A DNA stretch of 64,000 nt from Microbacterium sp. (GTDB taxonomy: Bacteria; Actinomycetota; Actinomycetes; Actinomycetales; Microbacteriaceae), in NCBI RefSeq assembly GCF_031180975.1, contig NZ_JAPSLI010000007.1, forward strand, positions 109,823 through 173,822, read 5' to 3'. The notes beneath the pieces were generated by a model, which did no database searches, was not told the DNA's origin, and saw nothing but the letters and a program-made list of their open reading frames with translations. Made by a program: the position numbers and the translations under genes. The stretch's first letter is position 1; every line of letters starts with the position of its first letter. Positions 16,475-27,840 of this stretch are shown piece by piece.

Positions 16475-17848
16475 TCACACCGGCTGCGATGCGGCGAACG
16501 TCCCCTGCGGGTCGTACTGGTCCTTCAGCGCGCGCAACTGCGCGGCGGACGCGCCGAATCCGCGGCCGCGGTCGACATCTCCGGCGTCGACGAAGGTGAG
16601 GGCGAGCGCGTCGACGTGCCACGGCGCGAATGCGCTGACGCCGCCGCGGACCGCCGCGATGCCCGGCTGGATCGCCTCCGGCACCGGCGTCATCGCGATG
16701 GTGTGCACGAGGTAGTCCCCCGCGATGGAGCCCACAGCACCGGCATCCTGCGGGCGGCGCCCGACCGCGCCGCCGAGGTGGCGCAGCTCGGCGATGGACA
16801 CACCGGGCGTCCACCCCACCGACGCGAACACGTCCACGGCCTCGGCGGGCAGCGCGCTCAGGATGGCATGGTCGGTGACCGCCGGCGTCGGGCCGGGTGG
16901 GTCCATGTGCACGCCGATCAGCGCGGCAGACGGGATGCGCGAGAAGGTGTCGAGTTCGGGTCGCAGTGCGCGCAGTGGTTCGAGCAGGGCCGCAGCGGTC
17001 GCGTCGTCCTCGACGATGGCGCCGTCGACGACCACGACGGAGCGCCCGGACAGGAACGGCGGCAGCTCCGGCAGCGGCGGGAAATGCATCACCCGCAGGG
17101 TGGTGGTCGCGGTCTCGGGCGCCGTGCGAGTCCACGCCGCCCAGGCGTGGGAGACGTCGTCGGTGTGCGAGCCGTCCCACAACAGCATCCCGGCGAACAC
17201 GTCGGCGTAGGGCAGCAGGTCGATCTCGATCGAGACCACGACACCGAACGCGCCGGAGCCGCCGCGGACCGCCCAGAACAGCTCCGGGTTCTCCTCTGCG
17301 CTGGCGCGCAGCAGCGCACCGTCGGCCGTGACGATCTGCACGGCCCGCACGTGGTTCACCGCCAGGCCGACCGAGCGCGCGTAGAACGACAGACCGCCGC
17401 TGAGCGTGTATCCGACGACGCCCACGTCGCCGGCGCTGCCGTGCGGGGCGGTCAGCCCGTGCGGTGCCGCCGCCTCGAGGACGTCGTTCCACAGCGACCC
17501 ACCCAGCACCCGGGCGGTGCGGGCGTCCGGGTCGACGCTCACGCCGCGCAGGCCGTTCAGCTGCATGAGGACCGTATCGGACAGGTCGGTGCCCGCGAGC
17601 GCGCCGGCCGCGTGGCCGGTCGCCTGAGGGGCGATGCGGATGCCGCGGGCCGCGGCGGCACGGACGACGTCGACGACCTCCTCGACCGTCTCGGGGCGCA
17701 CGATTGCGAGCGGGCGCTGGTCGATCGCGACGTTCCACGGCGAGCGCGCGGCGTCGTACCCGGGGTCTCCGGCGAGGAGCGCGCCGGATCCCAGCTCGTC
17801 GCGCAGCTCACGGTCGCCGGTCGGTGCGGTGATGTCGGAAAGTGTCAT
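16475..17848 (-). CDS. FAD-linked oxidase, BBE-type (berberine bridge enzyme-like)
   Basis: 457 residues. The PCMH-type FAD domain starts near residue 40 (WNVAIDQRPLAIVRPETVEEV); QATGHAAG carries the histidine that is often covalently bound to FAD, and GDVGVVGYTLSGGLSF binds the flavin. The protein ends in ALKDQYDPQGTF, typical of the BBE domain. There is no signal peptide. Members oxidise alcohols, sugars or natural products with oxygen; the substrate is unknown here. It is divergent from a LuxR-type regulator that begins 171 bp away, which may control it. A GGAG site precedes the ATG. Confidence 0.85.
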   Translation of the reverse strand: MTLSDITAPTGDRELRDELGSGALLAGDPGYDAARSPWNVAIDQRPLAIVRPETVEEVVDVVRAAAARGIRIAPQATGHAAGALAGTDLSDTVLMQLNGLRGVSVDPDARTARVLGGSLWNDVLEAAAPHGLTAPHGSAGDVGVVGYTLSGGLSFYARSVGLAVNHVRAVQIVTADGALLRASAEENPELFWAVRGGSGAFGVVVSIEIDLLPYADVFAGMLLWDGSHTDDVSHAWAAWTRTAPETATTTLRVMHFPPLPELPPFLSGRSVVVVDGAIVEDDATAAALLEPLRALRPELDTFSRIPSAALIGVHMDPPGPTPAVTDHAILSALPAEAVDVFASVGWTPGVSIAELRHLGGAVGRRPQDAGAVGSIAGDYLVHTIAMTPVPEAIQPGIAAVRGGVSAFAPWHVDALALTFVDAGDVDRGRGFGASAAQLRALKDQYDPQGTFAASQPV

Positions 17849-18019
17849 GGGTTCTCCATCGCTGTGTGATGTCGAGGCGTCCGGTGCGACGGCCCTCGAG
17901 TGGTACACGGAGAGTCTGCGCGCCGCCGCGAACGCGCCACCATCCCAGCGTCGAGGGGTTCTTCGACCCCCCAGACATGTGGGATGGCGCGCACCGCCGG
18001 GCGGGAGGACACTGGTCTC

Positions 18020-19150
18020 GTGGCCTCGGAACTGGCGTTCGGTCGTGCGCGCAGCGACATCGACGTGATGTCGCGCGCGGGGTTGCCGCTCGACCGCTTC
18101 ATGGACGAGGCGGCGGCCGCGCTGCAGCACGTCGTGCCCTATGTGGCCGCGTGCCTTGCCACCCTCGACCCGGCCACCGCCATGGTCTCCGGCGTACGGA
18201 AGATCGGCGAGCTGAAGGACGCGAACGACAGCGACATCACCTGGGCGCAGATCGAGTACGGCGCCGACGACATCACTGCGACCACCGCGCTGCTGTCCGC
18301 CGGGCGCGTATCGGTGGGGGTGCACGACCTCACCGGGGGCGACGTCACCCGCTCCGTCCGGATGGCGGACCTCGTGATCCCGCGGTTCGGGTTCCGCGAC
18401 GAGGCGCGGGTCGTGTTCGCGGACCGGTCGGGCGCGTGGGGTTCGGTGTCGATGTTCCGGGGGAAGGACGATCCGGTGTTCACCGCCGATGAGGTGTCGT
18501 TCCTCGCGGCGGTCGCCCCGTCGTTCACCCGCGGCGTCCGCACTGGCCTTCTCGCCCAGTCCGGCCGACAGGATGCCGTCGCCGGGGGCGGCCCGGCGGT
18601 GATCATCGTCGACCATGAGGACCGGATCGTGCAGTTCACGCCTGGGGCGCGCGACCACCTGGACTACCTGTCGTCGCCCGGCCGGGGGGACCCGCTCACG
18701 ATGGTGCACGCCCTGGTCAGCGCCGCCCGCCGGTTCGCACGCGGCGAGATGGACCGGATGCCGCGGATCCGCGTGCGCACGAGTGACGGTGTCTGGCTGG
18801 TGCTGCACGCCGCCCCGCTCAGCGGCGAGTGCGGACCCGCCGGGAACGTGGTGGTCACGATCGAAGAGGCCCGCCCGCAGGAGGTGATCGACCTGGTGGC
18901 TGCCGCCTTCGGGCTCACCGCGCGGGAGCGTGACGTGACGGCGATGGTGCTGCGCGGCGCCGACACAAAGGCGATCGCGCAAGCGATGCACCTCTCCCCC
19001 TACACCGTGCAGGATCACCTCAAGTCGATCTTCGACAAGGCCGGCGTCACCAGCAGGCGGGAGCTCGTCGCCCGGGTGTACTTCGACCAGTACGCCAGCC
19101 GCCTGGGCGGCGAGATCGCCCCGTCCGGCTGGTTCGCCGGCGGACGCTGA
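18020..19150 (+). CDS. LuxR-type transcriptional regulator
   Basis: 376 residues. The C-terminal 60 are a LuxR/GerE helix-turn-helix: FGLTARERDVTAMVLRGADT, then KAIAQAMHLSPYTVQDHLKS. The first 300 residues have no ATPase or receiver motif and look like a GAF/PAS-type sensor region (ITWAQIEYGADD, IIVDHEDRIVQFTPGA). The GTG at 18020 is chosen because GGGAGGA precedes it; an in-frame GTG at 17900 has no such support. It is divergent from the FAD oxidase gene, its likely target. The signal is unknown. Confidence 0.83.
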   Translation: MASELAFGRARSDIDVMSRAGLPLDRFMDEAAAALQHVVPYVAACLATLDPATAMVSGVRKIGELKDANDSDITWAQIEYGADDITATTALLSAGRVSVGVHDLTGGDVTRSVRMADLVIPRFGFRDEARVVFADRSGAWGSVSMFRGKDDPVFTADEVSFLAAVAPSFTRGVRTGLLAQSGRQDAVAGGGPAVIIVDHEDRIVQFTPGARDHLDYLSSPGRGDPLTMVHALVSAARRFARGEMDRMPRIRVRTSDGVWLVLHAAPLSGECGPAGNVVVTIEEARPQEVIDLVAAAFGLTARERDVTAMVLRGADTKAIAQAMHLSPYTVQDHLKSIFDKAGVTSRRELVARVYFDQYASRLGGEIAPSGWFAGGR

Positions 19151-19189
19151 AAGCTTCGGCGAAGTCGTCGGTCCGGGCGACCGGGCGCG

Positions 19190-19750
19190 TCAGTTCCAGA
19201 CGCTCGGGGCGTCGGCCTTGGTCGAGGGCAGCGCGGAGGCTGCGGCCCAGTCGTGGATCCAGTCGTCGACGCCCGGCACGCCCTCGGGGCGTCCGACGGC
19301 GGCGAACAGCTCCTCGTGGGAGACGGTGCCGCCGGTACGGCGCAGCATCCGTGCCCGCACGATCACCCGCGCGTACACCTCGCCGTCGACCACGGCGCGG
19401 TGCTCCATGAAGAGCGCCTTGTCGTCGTGACCGACGAACCGCGTCTCGACGTCGAACCGCTGCCACAGCTCGAGCGACTTGCGGAAGGTGACCGTCTCGC
19501 TGGACACGACGGCGTACCAGCCGCGCCGCCTCATCGCGTCGAACAGGCCGGTGCGGATCAGCAGGTCCCAGCGCCCGAGGTCGAACAGCGACAGATAGCG
19601 GCCGTTGTTCATGTGCCGCAGCATGTCGATGTCGGTCGGCAGCGTGGTGAGCCTGATGGTGGCGACCTCGGTGGGCGGGAGCGGAGCGCCGCGGCGGACA
19701 CGGAGCCGGGCGCGGAGGATGACGAGCAAGGTGCGCCAGATCACGTTCAC
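19190..19750 (-). CDS. Acyl-CoA thioesterase, hotdog fold
   Basis: 186 residues. After a basic hydrophobic start (WRTLLVILRARLRVRRG) comes the hotdog fold with the signature DIDMLRHMNNGRYLSLFDLGR, then the strand region VSSETVTFRKSLELWQRF and AVVDGEVYARVIVRARM. This is the 4-hydroxybenzoyl-CoA thioesterase-like family of proteins widespread in actinobacteria. It should hydrolyse acyl-CoA; chain length is unknown. GTG 19750 lies eight bases after a TACGAT box, and no strong ribosome site is seen, so the start is moderately sure. Convergent with the LuxR gene. Confidence 0.8.
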   Translation of the reverse strand: MNVIWRTLLVILRARLRVRRGAPLPPTEVATIRLTTLPTDIDMLRHMNNGRYLSLFDLGRWDLLIRTGLFDAMRRRGWYAVVSSETVTFRKSLELWQRFDVETRFVGHDDKALFMEHRAVVDGEVYARVIVRARMLRRTGGTVSHEELFAAVGRPEGVPGVDDWIHDWAAASALPSTKADAPSVWN

Positions 19751-19880
19751 GAGTTCCGATCGTAGCCAGACGTGCACGAATCGCGAAGACCGTTGTGGGA
19801 ACCCCACATCACGCGCAGGGTGCTGAAATGAGGGTTCCTCTCGATTTCCGCTTGGCGGGAGCCGCGCGTAGAGTCGCGGC

Positions 19881-20387
19881 ATGAGCGCCGAAGCCCAGCC
19901 CGAGATCATCGTTCGTCCGGTCCGCGATGTCGACGCGGAGGCTCTGGGTCGCGTGCACGCGCAGTGCTGGCACGAGACCTACGACCACCTGATCAGCAAG
20001 GCCGCGTTGGCCAAGATCTCTCCTCGCCGCATGGCGGAGCTGTGGACGCACTGGGCGGCGCAGGGTCCCGACTTCAAGATGAGCGCCGCGTTGGTCGACG
20101 GTGAGATCGTCGGGTTCGTCGGCTCGGGGCCGGCTCGCGACAAGGACGCGCCGGCGTTCCGCGAGCTGTACTTCATCTACCTGCTCGACGCGTACCACGG
20201 CACGGGCATCGGCCAGCGCCTGTTCGACGCGGCGGTGGAGAAGGACGAGCCGCTGTACCTGTGGGTCGCGGAGGACAACCCGCGCGCGCACCGGTTCTAC
20301 ACCCGCAACGGGTTCCACCTCGACGGCGCCAAGCACACCGAGCCATTCCTCGGCGAGACGCTCACCGAAGTCCGCTTCGTGCGCTGA
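19881..20387 (+). CDS. GNAT family N-acetyltransferase
   Basis: 168 residues with a complete acetyltransferase fold. IIVRPVRDVDAEALGRVHAQCW opens it, the acetyl-CoA loop is YHGTGIGQRLFDAA, and the end has the usual LYLWVAEDNPRAHRFYTRNGF. The substrate cannot be inferred; small-molecule, antibiotic and protein acetylation are all possible. TAGAGT ends six bases before the ATG with no ribosome site, as expected of a leaderless mRNA. The gene stands alone and ends in a repeat-rich spacer towards pntB. Confidence 0.87.
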   Translation: MSAEAQPEIIVRPVRDVDAEALGRVHAQCWHETYDHLISKAALAKISPRRMAELWTHWAAQGPDFKMSAALVDGEIVGFVGSGPARDKDAPAFRELYFIYLLDAYHGTGIGQRLFDAAVEKDEPLYLWVAEDNPRAHRFYTRNGFHLDGAKHTEPFLGETLTEVRFVR

Positions 20388-20393
20388 GCGCCG

Positions 20394-20491
20394 TCGCCGA
20401 CACCCCGCCCTGCCGCCGACACCCCGAGTTGCGCACGTCCGTAGCACGGGGTGTCGGCGCGCACCCGGGGTGTCGACGCGTACCCGGGGTG
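20394..20491. repeat. CGACACCCCG / CGGGGTGTCG repeat cluster between convergent genes
   Basis: A perfect 12-bp stem, GCCGACACCCCG (20415-20426) with CGGGGTGTCGGC (20447-20458), around a 20-nt loop. A further left-arm copy lies at 20395 and two right-side copies of CGCG-Y-ACCCGGGGTG follow. It fills the gap between the GNAT and pntB stop codons, so a two-way terminator is likely; the extra copies point to a repeat family. Confidence 0.65.
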
Positions 20492-20512
20492 CGGGCGCCC
20501 TGAAGCACGGGT

Positions 20513-21909
<1,397 letters not shown>

Positions 21910-21913
<4 letters not shown>

Positions 21914-23469
21914 TTCTGCGCACCCTTCGCCGGCTTCTCGAGGGTGAACATCGCCAGCATCCGCCGAGTCACCGCGAACCCGCCGAAGATGTTGATGCTG
22001 GCGACCAGCACGGCGACCGCGGCGAGCGCCTGCACCACCGGATTCGGGTCGGTCAGCTGCAACATGGCGCCGACCACGATCACACCGCTGATCGCGTTGG
22101 TGACCGACATCAACGGCGTGTGCAGCGCGTGGTGCACCTTGCCGATCACGTAGAACCCGATGACGACGCTCAGCACGAGCACGGTGAGATGCTGCGGCAG
22201 GGGCGGGGGCGCGAACACGTTCACGAGGAAGAGCGCCGCTATGCCGAGCGCCACGAGTCCGGCCCTGCGGCGTGCCGGCATCCGGGTCGGCCCCGGCGGG
22301 ACGGCCGCCGCTGTCGCGGCAGGGGCGGATGCCGGCGGCGCGGCCGCCACCTGCACCGGGGGCGGCGGCCAGGTGATCTCCCCGTCGCGCACCACGGTGA
22401 CCGACCGCTGCACGATGTCGTCGAAGTCGGGGGCCAGGCGGCCGTCCTTGCCTGGGGTGAGCAGTGCGACGAGGTTGGCGACGTTCGTCCCGTACAGCTG
22501 GGAGGCCTGGGATGCCAGTCGCGACGCGAGATCGGTGTAGCCGAGGATGATCACCCCGTTCTCGGTGACGACCCGCTCGCCGGCGACCGAGCCCTCGACA
22601 TTGCCGCCCTGGCCCGCGGCCATGTCGACGATGACGCTGCCGGGCCGCATCCGCGCCACATCGGCCGCGGTGATCAGCCGGGGTGCTGGGCGCCCGGGGA
22701 TGAGCGCGGTCGTGATGATGATGTCGACCTCGGCGGCCTGGGCGGTGTAGAGCTCCGCCGCGCGACGGTCGTAGTCCGCGCTGGTCGCCTTGGCGTATCC
22801 GTCGGTGGACTTCTCCACCTCGACGTCGACGGCCAGATAGGTGCCGCCGATCGAGGCGACCTGGTCGGCGACCTCGGGTCGGGGGTCGGTGGCCCGCACG
22901 ATCGCGCCCAGGCTGGATGCCGCACCGATGGCGGCGAGTCCGGCGACACCGGCACCGGCGACCAGCACCTTGGCGGGCGGGACCTGCCCGGCGGCGGTGA
23001 CCTGGCCGGTGAACAGACGCCCGAACTCGTGAGCGGCCTCGATGACGGCTCGGTAGCCGGCGAGGTTGGCCATCGAGCTGAGCACGTCCATGGACTGCGC
23101 ACGGGAGATCCGCGGCACGGCATCCAACGCGATGGCGGTGAGACGGCGCTGCGCGAGCTGCTCGAGGAGATCCGGTCGCAGCGCCGGGGCCAGCAGAGCC
23201 ACGATCGTGGCCCCGTCCGCGAGGCGTGCGATCTCCTCTGCCGTGGGAGCGTCGATCTTCAGCACGATCCCGCTCGCCCAGGCGGTGGCGGCGTCCACGA
23301 TCTCGGCGCCCGCCTCGCGGTAGGCCTCGTCCGGGTACGAGGAGCGCGCCCCCGCTCCTGTCTCGACGGCGACCCGGTACCCCAGGGCGCGGAGCGTCGT
23401 CACCGTCGCGGGTGTCGCGGCCACGCGCGCCTCGCCCGCGCGCTCCTGCACGATTCCGATCTGCGTCAC
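21910..23469 (-). CDS. pntA: NAD(P) transhydrogenase subunit alpha
   Basis: 519 residues. Domain I (1-370) resembles alanine dehydrogenase: [20 protein letters not shown] at the start, the NAD loop [22 protein letters not shown], and [15 protein letters not shown] Pro/Ala linker leads to three or four C-terminal helices ([16 protein letters not shown]). In some bacteria these two parts are separate genes; here they are fused as in E. coli. Start is GTG 23469 after GGAGGAAT. Coupled to pntB by a 4-bp overlap. Confidence 0.95.
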
Positions 23470-23629
23470 TGCATTCCTCCAGTCCGACGGCGGTGTCGGC
23501 GGCCCGCGGTCATCCGGGCGCTGCTGGGCTCAGGCTATCGACCCGGACGCGCAGGACCGCCGGATTCGCGCCCGGATGATGAGGAAAGAACGAATGTTCT
23601 TATCGACCCGGTAACCGGTTCGGCGCGGA

Positions 23630-25339
23630 TCAACGGCTCGACACGTTGCCGAACATCCGGGCGATCGGTGCCAGCACCGGCGCGCGGGCCGCGATCCAGC
23701 CCGCCACGACCACGACGAGCGAGGCCACGAAGACCCAGAACCCGGTCCAGGTGACAGCGTCCTGCGAGGCGTACATGTGGTTGAGATTGCGCAGGAACCC
23801 GGTGAGCATCACCAGCGCCACGTGCACCACGATGAACGCGACGAAGTACAGCATCACCGGGAAGTGCAACGCGCGGGCCCATTCCACCGGGTACACCTTC
23901 GACAGCCGCTCGGCGCTCTTCGGCCACAGCCCGGACATCCGGAAGCCGGTGACCGCGGCGAGCGGCGCGGCGATGAACACCGTGATGAAGTAGGCCAGCT
24001 GCTGCAGGCTGTTGTAGTTGTTCCAGCCGTTCTCGTGCGGCCAGTCGAATGAGACGTACTGCAACGCCGCCGAGAGCGCGTTCGGCAGCACCTCCCAGCT
24101 GGTGGGGACGATCCGCACCCAGTGGCCCGTGACGAAGATCAGCACGACGAACGTGACGCCGTTGATCAGCCAGAGCAGGTCGAGCACCTGGTGGAACCAC
24201 AGTGTGAGGCTGATCTTGCCCTTGCTGTTGCCGCGGGGGGCCCAGAACGCGGTCGGCCGCTTCTCGGTGCGCACCCTCAGGCCCGAACGGATGATCAACA
24301 CGAGCAGGAACATGTTGAAGAAGTGCTGCCAGCCCACCCACGGGGCGAAACCCGGCTCGACCGCGATGGCCGGTTCGTACTCGCCGGGGAACGCGGCGAG
24401 AAAGTCCTGCATGAAGGGCAGACTCAGCAGTGCCCGGACGAACGCGACGGCTGCGCCGGCGAGGATGCCGAGGGCGGCAGCCCCGAGGAGCCCCGCGATC
24501 GCCTGCGGCCAGGTGGGACGGAGAGCGGATGCCGGAGGCTCGGCGTCCCCGTGACGCGGAGCCCTGCCCTGCCACACGGTGCGCCGAAACGGCAGCGGTG
24601 TGGACACATCCGGGCGGACGGCCGCGCGCGCACCGGAATGGGTCTCGAGTGCACCGGTTTCCGTCGATTGCACGGCATCCACGCGCTCCGAAGCCGTGCG
24701 CTCGGCGACATCCCGTGCATTCGGCACGCCTATGCCCGCCGGCGGCCACGCTTCGCCACCCTTCACCCGCGGCAGCCCCCGCCGCAACGTGGTGCCGGTC
24801 CGCGAAGCGCCTGGTGCCTCGGCCTGCATCCCGAGTGCACCGGTTTCCATCGACTGCACGGCATCCACGCGCTCCGAAGCCGTGCGCTCGGCGACATCCC
24901 GTGCATTCGGCGCCTCGGCCGCCGCATCGCCCCGCTCGGCGACGTCCCGTGCACTCGGCGCGCCCGCGCCCGCCGGAGGCCACGGCTCCCCGCCCTTCAC
25001 CCGCGGCAGCCCCCGCCGCAACGCGGCCCCAGCGCCGGAAGCGCCCGCCACGTCATCCCGGGTGACGAGTGCACCGGTTTCCGTCGACTGCACGGCATCC
25101 ACGCGCTCCGAAGCCGTGCGCTCGGCGATTTCGGGTGCACTCGGCGCGCCCGCGCGCGACCCCGCACCCGCATTGGCGCCCGAGTGCACGGCATCCGCTC
25201 GCGAAGGACCGGTGCTCTCGGCGACGTCCGCCGCACTCGGCGAGCCCGCCACCGAGGCGCCGGGCGCCGGCGCGGCCGGCGGCCACGACTCCCCGCCCTT
25301 CACCCGCGGCAACCCGCGGCGGAGCATCCCGGCGGCCAT
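23630..25339 (-). CDS. Cytochrome b/b561-type membrane protein with repeated N-terminal extension
   Basis: 569 residues. The last 300 form a diheme-type membrane cytochrome with histidines in helices ([56 protein letters not shown]). The first 250 are soluble, low-complexity and internally repeated: [17 protein letters not shown] begins at residues 6, 107 and 185, and [19 protein letters not shown] occurs three times. It begins one base after the etfA stop, so it is the third gene of an ETF operon and probably passes electrons from ETF to the quinone pool or beyond. That role is inference. Confidence 0.8.
   Translation of the reverse strand: MAAGMLRRGLPRVKGGESWPPAAPAPGASVAGSPSAADVAESTGPSRADAVHSGANAGAGSRAGAPSAPEIAERTASERVDAVQSTETGALVTRDDVAGASGAGAALRRGLPRVKGGEPWPPAGAGAPSARDVAERGDAAAEAPNARDVAERTASERVDAVQSMETGALGMQAEAPGASRTGTTLRRGLPRVKGGEAWPPAGIGVPNARDVAERTASERVDAVQSTETGALETHSGARAAVRPDVSTPLPFRRTVWQGRAPRHGDAEPPASALRPTWPQAIAGLLGAAALGILAGAAVAFVRALLSLPFMQDFLAAFPGEYEPAIAVEPGFAPWVGWQHFFNMFLLVLIIRSGLRVRTEKRPTAFWAPRGNSKGKISLTLWFHQVLDLLWLINGVTFVVLIFVTGHWVRIVPTSWEVLPNALSAALQYVSFDWPHENGWNNYNSLQQLAYFITVFIAAPLAAVTGFRMSGLWPKSAERLSKVYPVEWARALHFPVMLYFVAFIVVHVALVMLTGFLRNLNHMYASQDAVTWTGFWVFVASLVVVVAGWIAARAPVLAPIARMFGNVSSR
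24610..25325 (-). repeat. In-frame repeats of the cytochrome b gene
   Basis: Three unequal units of about 101, 78 and 64 codons, each beginning [12 protein letters not shown] and containing [15 protein letters not shown]. DNA identity between the core segments is very high, for example TGCACGGCATCCACGCGCTC in all three, so duplication is recent or kept uniform by recombination. The length of this region is likely to vary between strains. Confidence 0.8.
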
Positions 25340-25340
25340 G

Positions 25341-26318
25341 TCACTGCGCCTGTCGGCGGGCTTCGAGCGCCTCGACCAATTGCGGGACCACGGTGAACAC
25401 ATCGCCGACGATCCCGAAGTCGGCGATGTCGAAGATCGGTGCGTCCGCGTCCTTGTTGATCGCGACGATGGTCTTCGCGGTCTGCATCCCGGCGCGGTGC
25501 TGGATCGCGCCGGAGATCCCCAGCGCGATGTACAGCTGCGGCGACACCGAGACCCCGGTCTGGCCGACCTGATGCGCGTACGGGATGTACCCGGCGTCGA
25601 CGGCCGCCCGCGACGCGCCGATGGCGGCGCCGAGCACATCGGCGAGCTGCTCGACGAGCGCGAAGCCCTCCTTCGACCCGAGCCCACGTCCGCCAGACAC
25701 CACCCGCGCGGCGCCGCGCAGCTCCGGGCGCGACGACGTCTTCTCCACCGCCGCGATCTCGCCCGCGGTGGCGGCGACCGCCCCCGAAGGCGTGACGGCC
25801 AGCTCCTCGACCGCCGGCGAGGCGACGGCCTCGGCGCGCGCGTCGATCGCACCCTGCCGGACCGTGATCACCGGCGCGCCGAATGTCGGCGCGGAGTCCA
25901 CCAGGAACGAACCGCCGTACACCGAGTGGTGCGCGACCACCCCCTCCTCGTCACGGGACACCCCGACGGCGTCGACGCAGACGGCCAGCCGCTCGCGCAC
26001 CGCGAACCGTCCGGCGACGTCGCGGCCGGCGATCGAGTTCGACACCAGCACGGCATCCGGCTGCACGGCGCGGAACGCGGCCTGCAGCGCATCCACGACG
26101 GGCACGGTGAGGACCCCAGGGGCGACGGGAGCGGTCAGCACCACCCGTGCACCGGCCGCGGCGGCGGCATCAACCGCGGCCTGCGAACCGCCGGGCACGA
26201 GGGCGACGGGCGCGCCGATCGTCGAGGCGGCGCCGATCAGACCGGCCGTGCTGCTGGCGGCGGCCCCGGACGGGTCGACGTCGACGAGCACGAGGATCGC
26301 GTTGTCGGGGTAGCCCAT
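25341..26318 (-). CDS. etfA: Electron transfer flavoprotein subunit alpha
   Basis: 325 residues. The C-terminal FAD domain is clear: [20 protein letters not shown], then [17 protein letters not shown] [18 protein letters not shown] and [16 protein letters not shown]. The N-terminal half is the Rossmann-like domain shared with EtfB. It forms a heterodimer with EtfB that takes electrons from acyl-CoA dehydrogenases. ATG 26318 is chosen because it lies one base past the etfB stop; the longer reading frame upstream lies within etfB. Followed after one base by the cytochrome b gene. Confidence 0.95.
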   Translation of the reverse strand: MGYPDNAILVLVDVDPSGAAASSTAGLIGAASTIGAPVALVPGGSQAAVDAAAAAGARVVLTAPVAPGVLTVPVVDALQAAFRAVQPDAVLVSNSIAGRDVAGRFAVRERLAVCVDAVGVSRDEEGVVAHHSVYGGSFLVDSAPTFGAPVITVRQGAIDARAEAVASPAVEELAVTPSGAVAATAGEIAAVEKTSSRPELRGAARVVSGGRGLGSKEGFALVEQLADVLGAAIGASRAAVDAGYIPYAHQVGQTGVSVSPQLYIALGISGAIQHRAGMQTAKTIVAINKDADAPIFDIADFGIVGDVFTVVPQLVEALEARRQAQ

Positions 26319-26319
26319 G

Positions 26320-27096
26320 TCACACCAGCCTGCTCTGCACGAGGAAGTCCACGAGCTGCGCGGCGGCATCGCCGTTGTCGGTGATCTTGACGCCCGCGGC
26401 GCGCGGCGGCTTCTCGGACACCGCGGTCATGATCGACCGCGGCGCGACGGTCGGATCGGCGGACACACCGAGATCGTCGAGCGACAGCACCTCGAGGGGC
26501 TTCTTCTTCGCGGCCATGATCCCCTTGAAGTTCGGGAACCGCGCGTCCGGCAGAGCCTCGGTGATCGAGATGACCGCGGGCAGCGGCGCGGTGACCGGCT
26601 GCGTCCCAGCATCCCCCGTTCTCGTGCCCGACACATGGTCGGGGGCGATCTCGACGGCGCTGAGGGATGTGGCCTGAGCGTAGCCGAGGTGCTCGGCGAG
26701 CATCGCGGGCATCATGCCGGCCGATCCGTCGGTCGACAGGTTGCCCGTGATGACGAGGTCGGGGGCGCCGCGGCGGATGGCGGCGGCGAGGGTCTCGGCG
26801 GTGAGGCCGAGGTCAGCGCCGCGCAGCTGGTCATCGGCGATGTGCACCGCCGAGGCCGCGCCCATCGCCAGCGCACGCCGCACGGATGCCGTCGCCGACT
26901 CCGGCGCCATCGACAGCGCGACGACCTCGGTGTCGGCGTTCTTGTCGGCGTAGGACAGCGCGACCTCGAGGGCGCGCTCGGTGATCTCGTCCAGCACCAC
27001 GTCACCCGCCGTACGGTCGGCCAGCCCGGTCTCGAGGTCGAGCTTGCGGTCGCCGTAGGTGTCGGGGACTTCCTTGACCAGGACGTAGATCTTCAT
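26320..27096 (-). CDS. etfB: Electron transfer flavoprotein subunit beta
   Basis: 258 residues beginning [20 protein letters not shown], standard for the AMP-binding ETF subunit. [25 protein letters not shown] is the nucleotide-loop region and [24 protein letters not shown] is the conserved hook that docks on dehydrogenases. First gene of etfB-etfA-cytochrome b. GAGGAG precedes the ATG, and a TAGACT box (27119-27124) is a likely -10. A MarR-type palindrome at 27161 lies between it and the divergent marR gene, so regulation by that MarR is possible. Confidence 0.95.
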   Translation of the reverse strand: MKIYVLVKEVPDTYGDRKLDLETGLADRTAGDVVLDEITERALEVALSYADKNADTEVVALSMAPESATASVRRALAMGAASAVHIADDQLRGADLGLTAETLAAAIRRGAPDLVITGNLSTDGSAGMMPAMLAEHLGYAQATSLSAVEIAPDHVSGTRTGDAGTQPVTAPLPAVISITEALPDARFPNFKGIMAAKKKPLEVLSLDDLGVSADPTVAPRSIMTAVSEKPPRAAGVKITDNGDAAAQLVDFLVQSRLV

Positions 27097-27160
27097 CGAT
27101 GCTCCTCACGCCGCTCTGAGTCTATTCGGCAGTGCTCCGCACATCGGAGACCCGATTTCA

Positions 27161-27182
27161 GTTAGAGCACGTTAACACTAAC
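27161..27182. promoter_or_regulatory. Candidate MarR operator between etfB and marR
   Basis: An imperfect 22-bp palindrome with outer half-sites GTTAG and CTAAC and a GTTAAC core. It lies about 40 bp upstream of the etfB -10 box and 10 bp upstream of the TACCCT box of marR. Its resemblance to the TTAGTTAGA site of the other MarR gene supports a MarR site. Confidence 0.45.
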
Positions 27183-27203
27183 CCGGGTCGATACCCTTGA
27201 GCC

Positions 27204-27740
27204 ATGGCGCGCAACAGCCCCCTTCCGATCGACCCGCTCGCCGAGGCGAAGCGGCAATGGATCGCGCACGGCTGGACGGATGCCGCGGACGGCATGACGG
27301 TCGTGATCTCGGTCATGCGCGCGCAGCAGCTGCTGCTGGCCCGCGTCGACGCGGCGCTGAAACCGTTCGGCCTCAGCTTCGCCCGCTTCGAGCTGCTGCG
27401 CCTGCTCGCGTTCAGCCGCGCGGGGCGACTCCCGCTGTCCAGCGTCGTCGCGCGCCTGCAGGTGCACGCCACGAGCGTCACGAGCACCGCGGACCGACTG
27501 GTGCGCGACGGGCTGATCGTGCGCGAGCCGCATCCGCACGACGGGCGTGCGGCGATGCTGGCACTGACGGATGCCGGACGCGAGCTCGTCGAACGCGCGA
27601 CGGAGGCCCTGAACGCCGAGGTGTTCGCCGACCCGGGGCTGAGCCCGTCGGATGCCGCCGACCTCGCCGGGATCGTCGCGCGGCTGCGGCGGGATGCCGG
27701 CGACTTCACCGACCCGCGCCCGCTGCCGGATCCGCTCTGA
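27204..27740 (+). CDS. MarR family transcriptional regulator
   Basis: 178 residues. The winged helix runs from about 45 to 130: ARFELLRLLAFSRAGRLPLSSV, recognition helix LQVHATSVTSTADRLVRDGL, and wing EPHPHDGRAAMLALTDAG. It has an extra N-terminal 30 residues. It is divergent from etfB and a palindrome lies between them, so it probably controls itself and perhaps the ETF operon; an acyl-CoA or aromatic ligand would be reasonable but is not shown. TACCCT six bases before the ATG supports a leaderless start. Confidence 0.88.
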   Translation: MARNSPLPIDPLAEAKRQWIAHGWTDAADGMTVVISVMRAQQLLLARVDAALKPFGLSFARFELLRLLAFSRAGRLPLSSVVARLQVHATSVTSTADRLVRDGLIVREPHPHDGRAAMLALTDAGRELVERATEALNAEVFADPGLSPSDAADLAGIVARLRRDAGDFTDPRPLPDPL

Positions 27741-27775
27741 CAGCCCCGGCCCTGCGCGGGGCGCGCTCCGCCCGC

Positions 27776-27840
27776 GAGACTTCTGTTTCTGCATCAGACA
27801 GCACGCATGTCGCCCTGTCATATGCAGAAAGATAAGTCTC
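27776..27840. repeat. 65-nt palindrome, copy A
   Basis: Outer arms GAGACTT and AAGTCTC, inner arms TTTCTGCAT and ATGCAGAAA, then GACAG and CTGTC around a 13-nt loop. It is the most divergent of the five clear copies, but both inner arms have changed together so pairing is kept. It lies between convergent genes, 72 bases behind the Imm5-like gene stop. Confidence 0.8.

Noticed and set aside
24610..25325. Regularly repeated DNA, first considered as a CRISPR array
   Set aside because: Repeats and spacers form one open reading frame continuous with the cytochrome b gene, unit lengths differ (about 101, 78 and 64 codons), and no cas genes are near.
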